A stretch of 5,891 nt of DNA from NCBI GenBank assembly GCA_020024595.1, contig JAHHTO010000150.1:1-5891 (forward strand), given 5' to 3'. A program made the position numbers and the translations under genes. The notes under the pieces were generated by a model. It was not told the DNA's origin. It saw only the letters and a list, made by a program, of their open reading frames with translations, and ran no database searches. Shown here in pieces: positions 1 through 5,891 of the stretch (position 1 is its first letter; each line of letters opens with the position of its first letter). The DNA comes from Schaedlerella sp. Lineage in GTDB: Bacteria > Bacillota > Clostridia > Lachnospirales > Lachnospiraceae.

Positions 1-2
1 AT

Positions 3-2450
3 GATGAACAGCATCGAATGGAGTCTATTTTTTCTGAAAGAACACTTATTATTTTCGAATTTGTTCTTACTGACTTACAACCAAATTTTAAGCCTAATGG
101 TGATAGAAACCCAACTGGCTACAAAATTTCGGCTATGGAAATGTTAGATGCAGGTAAAATTCGACCCATTGGAACTTCTGATATATACTTTCCTGTATAT
201 AAAGATGAAGTTTCCGATTTTACTAATGATGCAATTGTTGAAATTAAGTCTCCTTGGGTAGTTGCTGGAAGCTGCGTCTTTGTCGAGATGGATGATTTCT
301 GGGCTGGCCCTTATGAAGTCGGCTATCGTGATTATACAAGTTCATATTATATTAAACCTGAAATCAAGGAGCGGAAGTATACTGTTAGTGGATATAGTCC
401 AGCTCAAATGGATAAATTTTCACTGAGCTATTCTGAGGGATATTGGGGTTCTCCTGAAAATAGTTGGGAACTTCTGTCTCCCAAAGCAGATGCTGAGATT
501 GAACAGCGTGATTTCGTTTCAGACTCGGTTTTGATCGAAAGCTTCAAAAGTAGTGTGAAAAGTGGGATTACTGTAGATGGAAAAATTGATTTGGGAGATA
601 TTCCAGCACTTTTGGAGCAATATGAGCGTTCTGAACTCTCTGGATCAATTTTATCCGAAACAACTCGCCGATCCAGATTGAATAGATTGGTGTCAATTAT
701 GTCTTCTGAGGAAGATGTAGATGAAACACTTCGAACTGTTACCGATTTTATTTGCGACTTACTAATCAAATATCAAAATAGTCCTAATGTCGATGACTGG
801 CTTCAAGCATTGATTGAAAATCATCCTCAATTGCTTGATCAATTGCAGAGTTCGCAAGTGATTTCCAAACATATAACAGAACTTGAGAACAGTCTTGGAA
901 ATCTTAAGGAACAAAAGACTGAGTTGGAACAGGAAATCGAAGAAACCCAAAAACGTGCAGAAGCAGTTGACCAACAAGCTATCGAGGAAAAAAAGAAAGC
1001 AATGTTGGCGCAGGAAGCGGAATACAAAGCGCTTTCTGAACGCATTGAGGCAGGGAAGAAATTGCTTGGTGAAATTAGTGAAGTTAGCGATCTTCAAACC
1101 AAGCAAAAGAAACTTAATGATGAAGTTAGTTACCTAACCACTCACAAAGATCATTTGAAGAATGATACAAACGATCTGGAGCTGCAATTTAAGCAACTAA
1201 TTAGTCATCCGCATGATGAAATGATAAAAATCGCATTTGATGGATTTATGGCCAGTAAAATGCTTCATGCGGCATCGGAGTGGGAGGCTGAGCAGTCAAA
1301 CAATCAAATGCTTGATTTTACCGATAAGATAGCAGCCATCCCATTAGAGAATAAGACACCTGAACAACTGGTGGAGTATTTGTGCAAGCTTGTGCATATG
1401 CGCAGACCAAGCTATAGTAAGAATACAATTATCAACATTGCAATTTGCTTGACTCAAAGCTTTTTAACTGTTTTTTCGGGAGAACCAGGATGTGGAAAAA
1501 CTTCCATTTGCAACATTTTTGGAGAAGTTCTTGGACTTAATAAAGTATCTGAATGCTTTGATCATTCTGCAGTCGACCAAGACTATGTGAATCGTTATGT
1601 AGAAGTTTCTGTGGAAAGAGGCTGGACATCTAAGCGAGACTTTGTTGGTTATTATAATCCTCTGTCTAAGTCTTTTGACAAAAACAATCGCCGTATCTAT
1701 GATGCACTGCACCAACTGGATACAGAAAAACGTGCTGGTGTTCTAAATTTGCCTTATGTTATCTTACTTGATGAAGCAAATTTGAGTCCCATGGAATACT
1801 ATTGGTCTGATTTTATGAATATCTGTGACGATCTAAACGATCACAGTAAAGTGAATTTGGGAGAAGATTATGTATTCGGAATCCCTGAAACTCTTCACTT
1901 TGTAGCAACTATTAACAACGATCACACTACCGAAACGCTTTCACCTCGATTGATCGATCGTGCATGGATTATTACATTGCCGGAAATGCGAGACTATACA
2001 TCTCCAATTTGTGAAGAACATATTCCTGCCAAAATGATTGAACTCATCCCTTGGAAATCCCTCCACAATGCCTTTATTCCTAAAGCTGATGAGTGCGTCT
2101 TTACTCCGGACATTCAAAAATGCTATGAGTCTATTATTGCAAAGCTTCGTGAGAAAAAGATTTCCATTAGTCCTCGTGTTGATGCAGCTATTAAAAGATA
2201 TTGGGCGGTTGCATCCAAGTATTTTGAAATGGATGATACAAAGACCGCTGTTGCCACGATTGCTCTGGATTACGCAATCGCACAAAGAATTCTTCCTAAG
2301 ATTATCGGTAATGGTGAAGACTTTGAAAAATGGCTGAAAGACTTGCGCAGCCTTTGCAGCGGCAATGGTTTGAACACATCGGCCGATATGCTGAGAGAGA
2401 TTATTGATCGTGGAAATCAGCAGATGAAATACTATCAGTTCTTCAATTAA
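3..2450 (+). CDS. McrB-like AAA+ NTPase with central coiled coil (5' end probably outside window)
   Basis: Predicted motor subunit of a McrBC-type (Type IV) restriction module, a cytoplasmic NTPase that would drive the nuclease encoded next. Numbering is from the ATG at 18. Residues 1-140 are rich in predicted beta strands and aromatics (a W/Y/F cluster near 80-115) and match no domain I recognise. Residues 140-280 look helical. About 285-395 is a long heptad-rich coiled coil full of E, K and Q. The AAA+ core follows: Walker A GEPGCGKT at 488-495, Walker B VILLDEAN at 581-588, a sensor/signature segment TINND with N633 and D635, and arginines R644 and R648 in SPRLIDRA as finger candidates. 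The ATG at 18 has no Shine-Dalgarno, and the frame is open upstream to the window edge (D-E-Q-H-R before the Met), so the true start is probably upstream. The nucleotide used (GTP or ATP) is not settled by sequence. The AAA+ assignment is strong; the McrB-family placement rests on the motifs and the DUF2357 partner. Confidence 0.88.
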   Translation, partial: DEQHRMESIFSERTLIIFEFVLTDLQPNFKPNGDRNPTGYKISAMEMLDAGKIRPIGTSDIYFPVYKDEVSDFTNDAIVEIKSPWVVAGSCVFVEMDDFWAGPYEVGYRDYTSSYYIKPEIKERKYTVSGYSPAQMDKFSLSYSEGYWGSPENSWELLSPKADAEIEQRDFVSDSVLIESFKSSVKSGITVDGKIDLGDIPALLEQYERSELSGSILSETTRRSRLNRLVSIMSSEEDVDETLRTVTDFICDLLIKYQNSPNVDDWLQALIENHPQLLDQLQSSQVISKHITELENSLGNLKEQKTELEQEIEETQKRAEAVDQQAIEEKKKAMLAQEAEYKALSERIEAGKKLLGEISEVSDLQTKQKKLNDEVSYLTTHKDHLKNDTNDLELQFKQLISHPHDEMIKIAFDGFMASKMLHAASEWEAEQSNNQMLDFTDKIAAIPLENKTPEQLVEYLCKLVHMRRPSYSKNTIINIAICLTQSFLTVFSGEPGCGKTSICNIFGEVLGLNKVSECFDHSAVDQDYVNRYVEVSVERGWTSKRDFVGYYNPLSKSFDKNNRRIYDALHQLDTEKRAGVLNLPYVILLDEANLSPMEYYWSDFMNICDDLNDHSKVNLGEDYVFGIPETLHFVATINNDHTTETLSPRLIDRAWIITLPEMRDYTSPICEEHIPAKMIELIPWKSLHNAFIPKADECVFTPDIQKCYESIIAKLREKKISISPRVDAAIKRYWAVASKYFEMDDTKTAVATIALDYAIAQRILPKIIGNGEDFEKWLKDLRSLCSGNGLNTSADMLREIIDRGNQQMKYYQFFN

Positions 2451-2456
2451 AGGGGG
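2451..2456 (+). promoter_or_regulatory. Shine-Dalgarno of the McrC-like gene
   Basis: AGGGGG begins directly after the TAA stop of the upstream ATPase gene and lies 10 nt before the ATG at 2467. It supports that start and translation from a shared transcript with the ATPase gene. Confidence 0.75.
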
Positions 2457-2466
2457 CTGATACATT

Positions 2467-4308
2467 ATGGTTGCTTGTTCATTAACAATGTATCCTTATG
2501 GGAAACAAGCATTTACTGTGGATTTGTTTGAGAGCAATGGAAAAAATGAAAGAATTGACCGGATTTTAACTGAATCTAATGGTGTATCTGTATTCTCGGA
2601 TTTAAGCTATGAATTTAGCCTAACCAGTGAAAATATAACAGATGTTCAGAATGTTGCCGTATACATAAATGATGTATATGAGGAATCTGTATACCGAAAT
2701 GGGCGTATATTGTTCCCTAATCGAAATGCAAGTGATCGTCGTATTTTCTTGGACTGCTATGGTTTTGTAGAAATTGTCCTTGTTATCTCTGATAGTGCTG
2801 GAAGTGAACACTGGTATGAGACCCCATATATTCCAGTATTAGTGCGGCGAGGCACCCTAAATGATGCAGTAAAAGCCATGGTCAATTATGTCTATTCCAA
2901 TCAGGAAGTGCTCCTCCTCAATGGTGAACCAAAAGCCAAAAATTTAGGTAATCTGAAAGGAAACGGATTACAGACTCTCTCCGCACAGCTACTTCTTGCA
3001 GAAGAAATCGCTGCTCTCTATGAAAGTAGTTATGGGTATTTTAAGGCTAATAGCAGGTTTAAAATTGATAAAATTGCTAAAGTAGATCGATTAGAGCGGC
3101 TACAGACTATTACCCCTTCTACACTACAATTTATTGCAACACATCCTGAGCAGTTGCGACAAATCAACAGCAATGCTGGTATACGGATTGGAATGAGGGT
3201 ATACCAACCAGAAAAAACTCTTTCAATGCAAAACGCACACTCATATAACACATATGAAAATCGTGTGGTTTTAGGCTTTATCGGGAAAATGATTGACTCT
3301 ATCAAAGAACTGCAACAACATTGTTTTTCTTTGCTGGAGCAGATACCTGATAACGAGGAATTCAATACGGAATATATTTATTCATCTTACTTCATGTTTA
3401 CGGAAACACGGCAGATGTTGGAGCGTGGGATGCACCAGCTAACAAATTTGAGTGCAAAATTCGCACAGCTCTGGACAATGTATAGTAGTATCTTAAATAT
3501 CACTCCAGAGATCATGTTAGATGAGCCACATCCTTCACCGATTTTTATGTCTGTTCCGCAGTATAATCGTATATTCGTACAAATCCATAAGTGGTTCCAT
3601 TTTGGTATCTATAATTTTGCAAAAGAACATTTTATGCTTTCGTTTATAAAAATATCTGCACTATATGAAAGCTACCTTTTAGCTAAAATGGTTAAATATT
3701 TTCAAGAGAGAGGTTATACACTTGAAAGCACTCAAAAATGTGCGTATCCAATAAATTACAAATGGAAATATAAAAATACTATCTGCAACAATACTTTTAT
3801 ATTCAAAAATGAAAAACATAGATTAAAGCTGTTCTACCAACCAGTTGTCTATGATACCGACAAGAGTAATGTAAATGGAATAGGGTTGCTGCGTAATAAC
3901 TCAATTTCTGGTTCGACTGGTGAAAATGATGATAGGCAAGCTGGGGGGCATTACTACTCACCTGACTATATCATCAAAGTCGAAGAAGGATCTTCTGCAC
4001 GCTATCTTATTTTGGATGCTAAATTTAGTGATTTAGTGCGTGTGAGGAGATATTACGTCAGAGACCTTGCGTTCAAGTATCTATTTTCAATCAGCCCTAT
4101 TCAACCGACAGACTCAGTAGAAGGCCTCTGTTTGATTTATGGAAAATGTGCTGAAGCTGAACAACTTCAAAGCGCATACGATAACTGTTTGCCCGGTCAG
4201 AGAATAGCTCCTATCGCAGAACTACTTCCTATGATTGAGGGAGTGGCAAATGAAAATCATTATAAGAGTCTGGATTCCATGATGCGGATTGCATTTCCAA
4301 ATTGTTAG
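2467..4308 (+). CDS. McrC-like DUF2357 protein with PD-(D/E)XK nuclease domain
   Basis: Predicted nuclease subunit partnering the upstream AAA+ protein; McrC proteins both contact and stimulate the McrB ring and carry the cutting domain. The 613-residue protein has a beta-rich N-terminal part (about 1-130). A helical DUF2357-type region follows, with the family-typical YENRVVLGFI at 263-272. Next is a helical stretch with ALYESYLLAK near 398-407, a pattern usual just ahead of these nuclease domains. The C-terminal PD-(D/E)XK core shows SPDY at 498-501 (D500) and, after a strand, LDAK at 516-519 (D517, K519), then RRYYVRDLAFKYL. The catalytic D...DxK set is intact, so the enzyme is probably active. 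The gene starts 16 nt after the ATPase stop, which indicates an operon. It is very AT-rich: 14 of 60 bases are G or C at 3601-3660. Whether it cuts modified DNA or RNA cannot be told from sequence. Confidence 0.87.
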   Translation: MVACSLTMYPYGKQAFTVDLFESNGKNERIDRILTESNGVSVFSDLSYEFSLTSENITDVQNVAVYINDVYEESVYRNGRILFPNRNASDRRIFLDCYGFVEIVLVISDSAGSEHWYETPYIPVLVRRGTLNDAVKAMVNYVYSNQEVLLLNGEPKAKNLGNLKGNGLQTLSAQLLLAEEIAALYESSYGYFKANSRFKIDKIAKVDRLERLQTITPSTLQFIATHPEQLRQINSNAGIRIGMRVYQPEKTLSMQNAHSYNTYENRVVLGFIGKMIDSIKELQQHCFSLLEQIPDNEEFNTEYIYSSYFMFTETRQMLERGMHQLTNLSAKFAQLWTMYSSILNITPEIMLDEPHPSPIFMSVPQYNRIFVQIHKWFHFGIYNFAKEHFMLSFIKISALYESYLLAKMVKYFQERGYTLESTQKCAYPINYKWKYKNTICNNTFIFKNEKHRLKLFYQPVVYDTDKSNVNGIGLLRNNSISGSTGENDDRQAGGHYYSPDYIIKVEEGSSARYLILDAKFSDLVRVRRYYVRDLAFKYLFSISPIQPTDSVEGLCLIYGKCAEAEQLQSAYDNCLPGQRIAPIAELLPMIEGVANENHYKSLDSMMRIAFPNC

Positions 4309-4350
4309 TTGGCATGGCAGATATTATTGCGATATTTCTATTCGATTAAC
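4309..4350. other. Convergent intergenic gap, no clear terminator
   Basis: These 42 nt separate the stop of the McrC-like gene from the stop of the convergent XRE gene. I see only a short direct repeat (GATATT twice, near 4321-4336) and no GC-rich stem with a T-run on either strand. It marks the change from AT-rich defence genes to the more GC-balanced element backbone. Confidence 0.5.
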
Positions 4351-5202
4351 CTACTTTCGCTTTCTTTTGCTGCCTCTTGAGACTCCCCTCCCCCTCTGGC
4401 TCATAATATTGATCAGCTTCGGGGATTTTTTGCATACACGGGCGAATATAGTTTTTTCCTCATCGGATAAGCGTTCATACTTAATATCCAACGTACGGCA
4501 GACAAGAAATGCCCGTTTTTCATCGGTGGTTCCTTCGTAGTCCAGAGCTTCTGCCAACAACAAAGCCATATCCTGCATGGTTGCCTCGGCTTCTGTCTGC
4601 TGATCTGCGGTGGTACTGTCCTGCTCGTGTGCGGTTCGGATATCTTTTACGATAGCATCCAGATCCTGGTGCAGCACATGACCATAAAACATTTCTTCAT
4701 CGATTTGTGCCAACTCCAGAGTGCGCAAAGGCAGATTGTCCTCTTCAGGGTGATACTTCTCTATCACTTTCTGACGGGTCTGCTCCAATAACAGATTCAT
4801 ATCCTTCAACCGCATATCAGCAATGCGGTCTACACAAATTTCCATATCGATCAGAAAACGATGAAATGCAGGATGGCAGATCATCTCGCCCAGCAGACGG
4901 GTGTTTAGCTGACCACTCTTTAATACATCGACCGCAGAATCACTCAAATGCAGTTCACTTAGAGCTGTATTTGGGTGATTTTTATTTTCCGTTAGACCCA
5001 GAAGATAATCCGAAGATACTCCGTAGAACTTTGCCAGCGTGACAATAGCATACGGACTAATTTCTGTGTTATCGTCTCTTTCGTAATTTCCGAGAGCAGA
5101 TTTTGAAAGTCCAGTCTGTTCTGCAAGCTGTTCCAAAGTCAGGTGCTTTTCCGATACTCGCAGATCTTTTAAACGCTCCGGTGTTGACAGTTTTGTGTGC
5201 AA
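4351..5202 (-). CDS. XRE-family helix-turn-helix transcriptional regulator
   Basis: A 283-residue DNA-binding protein. Residues about 11-70 form a typical XRE/Cro-CI fold: LTLEQLAEQTGLSKSALGNY (21-40) contains the helix-turn-helix, with the recognition helix around 33-40, and IVTLAKFYGVSSDYLLGL (53-70) closes the domain. The remaining 210 residues are mostly helical and charged, match no domain I can name, and end in a basic tail (RGSKRKRK). The start is a TTG at 5202-5200, chosen because GGGAGG lies 7 nt upstream and the HTH begins soon after. It is convergent with the restriction pair and divergent from the mobilisation gene at 5829. A consensus TATAAT box and an inverted repeat over the promoter point to autoregulation. 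Related regulators are common on clostridial integrative elements, where they control transfer or excision; that role is inferred here. Confidence 0.88.
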   Translation of the reverse strand: MHTKLSTPERLKDLRVSEKHLTLEQLAEQTGLSKSALGNYERDDNTEISPYAIVTLAKFYGVSSDYLLGLTENKNHPNTALSELHLSDSAVDVLKSGQLNTRLLGEMICHPAFHRFLIDMEICVDRIADMRLKDMNLLLEQTRQKVIEKYHPEEDNLPLRTLELAQIDEEMFYGHVLHQDLDAIVKDIRTAHEQDSTTADQQTEAEATMQDMALLLAEALDYEGTTDEKRAFLVCRTLDIKYERLSDEEKTIFARVCKKSPKLINIMSQRGRGVSRGSKRKRK

Positions 5203-5209
5203 GGAAATA

Positions 5210-5218
5210 CCTCCCTCC
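5210..5218 (-). promoter_or_regulatory. Shine-Dalgarno fixing the TTG start of the XRE gene
   Basis: The minus strand reads GGAGGGAGG, ending 7 nt before TTG. The strength and spacing of this site decide in favour of the TTG over any internal ATG, since an internal start would remove part of the HTH domain. Confidence 0.8.
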
Positions 5219-5241
5219 GTTTTCGGTTATGATTTTCTGCT

Positions 5242-5270
5242 ATTATAGCATATTTCCATAAGCGTGGAAA
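5242..5270 (-). promoter_or_regulatory. Sigma-A-type promoter of the XRE gene with extended -10
   Basis: On the minus strand the -10 is a perfect TATAAT (5247-5242) preceded by TGC, an extended -10. A 17-nt spacer upstream is TTTCCA (5270-5265), a 4-of-6 match to TTGACA. Transcription would start near 5235, giving a leader of roughly 33 nt before the TTG. The weak -35 combined with an extended -10 fits a regulated promoter. Confidence 0.72.
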
Positions 5271-5271
5271 T
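5252..5271. promoter_or_regulatory. Inverted-repeat operator candidate over the XRE promoter
   Basis: The plus strand reads ATTTCCA-TAAGCG-TGGAAAT: two perfect 7-bp arms with a 6-nt centre. The repeat covers the -35 and most of the spacer of the XRE promoter, so a protein bound here would block RNA polymerase. A dimeric XRE regulator binding its own promoter is the simplest reading. It could also affect the divergent mobilisation gene, but no promoter for that gene was found. Confidence 0.65.
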
Positions 5272-5338
5272 CTACAATTTATCAACGTTTTTCCTGCCTT
5301 TTGGACATACGGGAGCAGCCCTGTTTTTTCGGTAGAAT

Positions 5339-5363
5339 GGTTCTTGTCAGAAGACACAGAACC
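5339..5363. repeat. 10-bp hairpin with one bulged base
   Basis: Arms GGTTCT-TGTC (5339-5348) and GACA-[C]-AGAACC (5353-5363) pair over 10 base pairs around an AGAA loop, with one bulged C at 5357. No T-run follows directly (the next bases are TTGAAAATCG), so it does not look like a terminator. It lies about 70 bp from the XRE operator and could be an oriT-like inverted repeat or the 5' stem of a structured RNA. Confidence 0.6.
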
Positions 5364-5508
5364 TTGAAAATCGAATGACCGGCTGCAAGGAGTATGACCT
5401 CTGGGGAAGTGACGCCACGACAGGAGCGCACCAAGGAGGACAATACGCTGGGATAAATTCCGGGCAGGAGCAGATTGCAGGCAAAACGGCAAACGAATTG
5501 GTAAATCA

Positions 5509-5528
5509 AGCGGGACATTTGTCTCGCT
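5509..5528. repeat. 8-bp hairpin
   Basis: AGCGGGAC (5509-5516) pairs with GTCTCGCT (5521-5528) around an ATTT loop, with a single G-T pair. The G-T pair is allowed if the plus strand is the RNA but would be A-C in the opposite transcript, so it slightly favours a plus-strand RNA. It stands just ahead of the regular array. Confidence 0.55.
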
Positions 5529-5553
5529 GCATACAATGCTGCTTCAGGCAGGA

Positions 5554-5801
5554 GTACAGAGGGCGCAGCCCTTTGTGCGGAGTGCAGAGATGCAATGCTC
5601 TGCGCTGGGTACAGGGAGAAGATCCCTGTGCGGGATTGAGGGTGGCAAGCCCTCATCGGGTCAAGGGTGAAACGCCTTGGCAGGTCAAGGGCTGCAAGCC
5701 TTGCCCAGGGAGAGTTGTTGCTTTGCGACAACCCGTACTGGGTAGTACCTGTCGCAAGTTTCGCAGGAACCAGCAGCAAAGCTGCTATCCCCTTCGGGGG
5801 G
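5554..5801 (+). repeat. Tandem array of hairpins, about 26-nt period, upstream of the mobilisation gene
   Basis: Successive stems are 5554-5564/5568-5578 (11 bp), 5581-5589/5598-5606 (9 bp), 5609-5617/5623-5631 (9 bp), 5637-5643/5649-5655 (7 bp), 5660-5666/5675-5681 (7 bp), 5686-5690/5699-5703 (5 bp) and 5714-5720/5726-5732 (7 bp). Less regular ones follow: 5735-5739/5744-5748, AGCAGC-AAA-GCTGCT at 5772-5786, and CCCC-TTCG-GGGG at 5789-5800. Stem sequences differ between units (CAGGGA, GCAGAG, GAGGG, CAAGG, GTTGTTG) while both arms change together. Most units end in a short GG or GGG linker. Several stems use G-T pairs as read on the plus strand, which favours a plus-strand RNA or single strand. 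The array ends 28 nt before the TTG of the relaxase-like gene. Its function is unknown. Confidence 0.72.
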
Positions 5802-5816
5802 GAATCTTTAGAACAC

Positions 5817-5821
5817 GGAGG
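5817..5821 (+). promoter_or_regulatory. Shine-Dalgarno of the mobilisation gene
   Basis: GGAGG is followed by 7 nt and then TTG at 5829. The layout is the same as at the XRE gene and fixes the start of the truncated gene. Confidence 0.75.
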
Positions 5822-5828
5822 ACTTTCG

Positions 5829-5891
5829 TTGAAACTGACACGCCATAACGGAAGATCAGGAAAGAATGGTGCTTACAATCCAAAACACAAC
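5829..5891 (+). CDS. N-terminus of a probable mobilisation/relaxase protein (truncated by window edge)
   Basis: Only 21 codons are present, beginning KLTRHNGRSGKNG after the TTG-encoded Met and ending YNPKHN at the last base. The start is set by GGAGG 7 nt upstream. From memory, openings of this kind occur in Pre/MobV-like plasmid recombination or mobilisation proteins of gut Clostridia, where a conserved HN(x)R motif appears about 20 residues in; here the HN is residues 20-21 and the window stops before the R could be seen. Such proteins nick oriT, which usually lies just upstream of the gene, and this fits the hairpin-rich spacer. That a protein begins here is well supported by the SD and the open frame. 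The family call rests on few residues and is tentative. Confidence 0.55.
   Translation, partial: MKLTRHNGRSGKNGAYNPKHN

Larger units (their letters stand above)
5272..5553. other. Non-coding spacer between XRE promoter and hairpin array
   Basis: No convincing gene lies here. It holds the bulged hairpin at 5339-5363, the hairpin at 5509-5528, and small 4-bp stems at 5529-5539 and 5539-5551. Purine-rich SD-like words (AAGGAG at 5387-5392, AAGGAGG near 5433-5439) have no well-placed start codon. It probably forms one structured unit with the array that follows, as an RNA leader, an oriT or a single-strand origin; the sequence alone does not decide. Confidence 0.45.

Noticed and set aside
1..146. 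Frame-1 open stretch starting with ATG ATG at position 1
   Set aside because: It ends at a TAG at 145-147, has no recognisable content, and overlaps the ATPase frame, which continues for 800 codons.
1941..2465. Minus-strand open frame opposite the ATPase C-terminus
   Set aside because: It is antisense to conserved AAA+ sequence, has no SD of note and no family resemblance.
5309..5329. Possible terminator: short GGG/CCC stem followed by a T-run
   Set aside because: The stem is only 3 bp (5 with a bulge), and no plus-strand gene ends upstream of it, since the neighbour is the divergent XRE gene.
5394..5456. Possible 20-residue peptide starting MTSGEVTPRQ
   Set aside because: The AAGGAG word ends only 1 nt before the ATG, too close for normal initiation. 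It could be a leader peptide if conserved, but nothing in the window supports translation.
5282..5779. Minus-strand open frames across the spacer (5282-5779 and 5169-5492)
   Set aside because: They are antisense to the hairpin region or run into the XRE gene and its promoter, and their products look like low-complexity translation of structured DNA.
5554..5801. CRISPR array or integron attC series
   Set aside because: There are no identical direct repeats with unique spacers, no cas or integrase gene, and the units are hairpins that vary in both arms.
5375..5848. Plus-strand 157-codon open frame through the hairpin region
   Set aside because: Its codons run through the hairpins, its product is rich in C, R, G and W with no recognisable fold, the ATG has no SD, and it overlaps the well-supported SD and TTG of the mobilisation gene in another frame. 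The array period is not a multiple of three.

Overview
The window looks like part of a mobile element from a low-to-mid GC Firmicute, probably a gut Clostridia member. This is inferred from strong GGAGG-type ribosome binding sites, TTG starts, an XRE regulator of a type common on clostridial elements, and the first codons of a mobilisation (relaxase-like) gene at the right edge. No species can be named from the sequence.

Layout. Positions 1-4308 hold two tandem plus-strand genes 16 nt apart. The first is a large AAA+ NTPase of the McrB type with a long central coiled coil; its 5' end probably lies outside the window. The second is a McrC-like protein with a DUF2357 region and a C-terminal PD-(D/E)XK nuclease. 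Together they form a Type IV (McrBC-like) restriction or anti-phage module, best compared with coiled-coil nuclease tandem (CoCoNuT-like) systems. A 42-nt gap with no visible terminator separates them from a convergent minus-strand XRE-family regulator (4351-5202). That gene has a well-supported TTG start, an extended -10 promoter, and a perfect 7-bp inverted repeat lying over its -35 and spacer, a likely self-repression operator.

From 5203 to 5828 is a 626-nt divergent intergenic region. After the XRE promoter it holds a 10-bp bulged hairpin (5339-5363), an 8-bp hairpin (5509-5528), then a run of about ten closely packed hairpins (about 5554-5801). The first seven of these recur about every 26 nt, with stems that differ in sequence but keep pairing. 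Immediately downstream, a strong ribosome binding site leads into a TTG-started gene, of which only 21 codons are present; its N-terminus resembles Pre/MobV-type mobilisation proteins.

How it fits together (inference): the AT-rich restriction pair appears to be cargo next to the control and transfer end of a mobilisable element. The XRE protein may govern itself and the divergent mobilisation gene, and the hairpin-rich spacer may act as an oriT, a single-strand origin, or a structured leader RNA. The two most interesting items are the coiled-coil, NxD-signature McrBC pair and the covarying tandem hairpin array.
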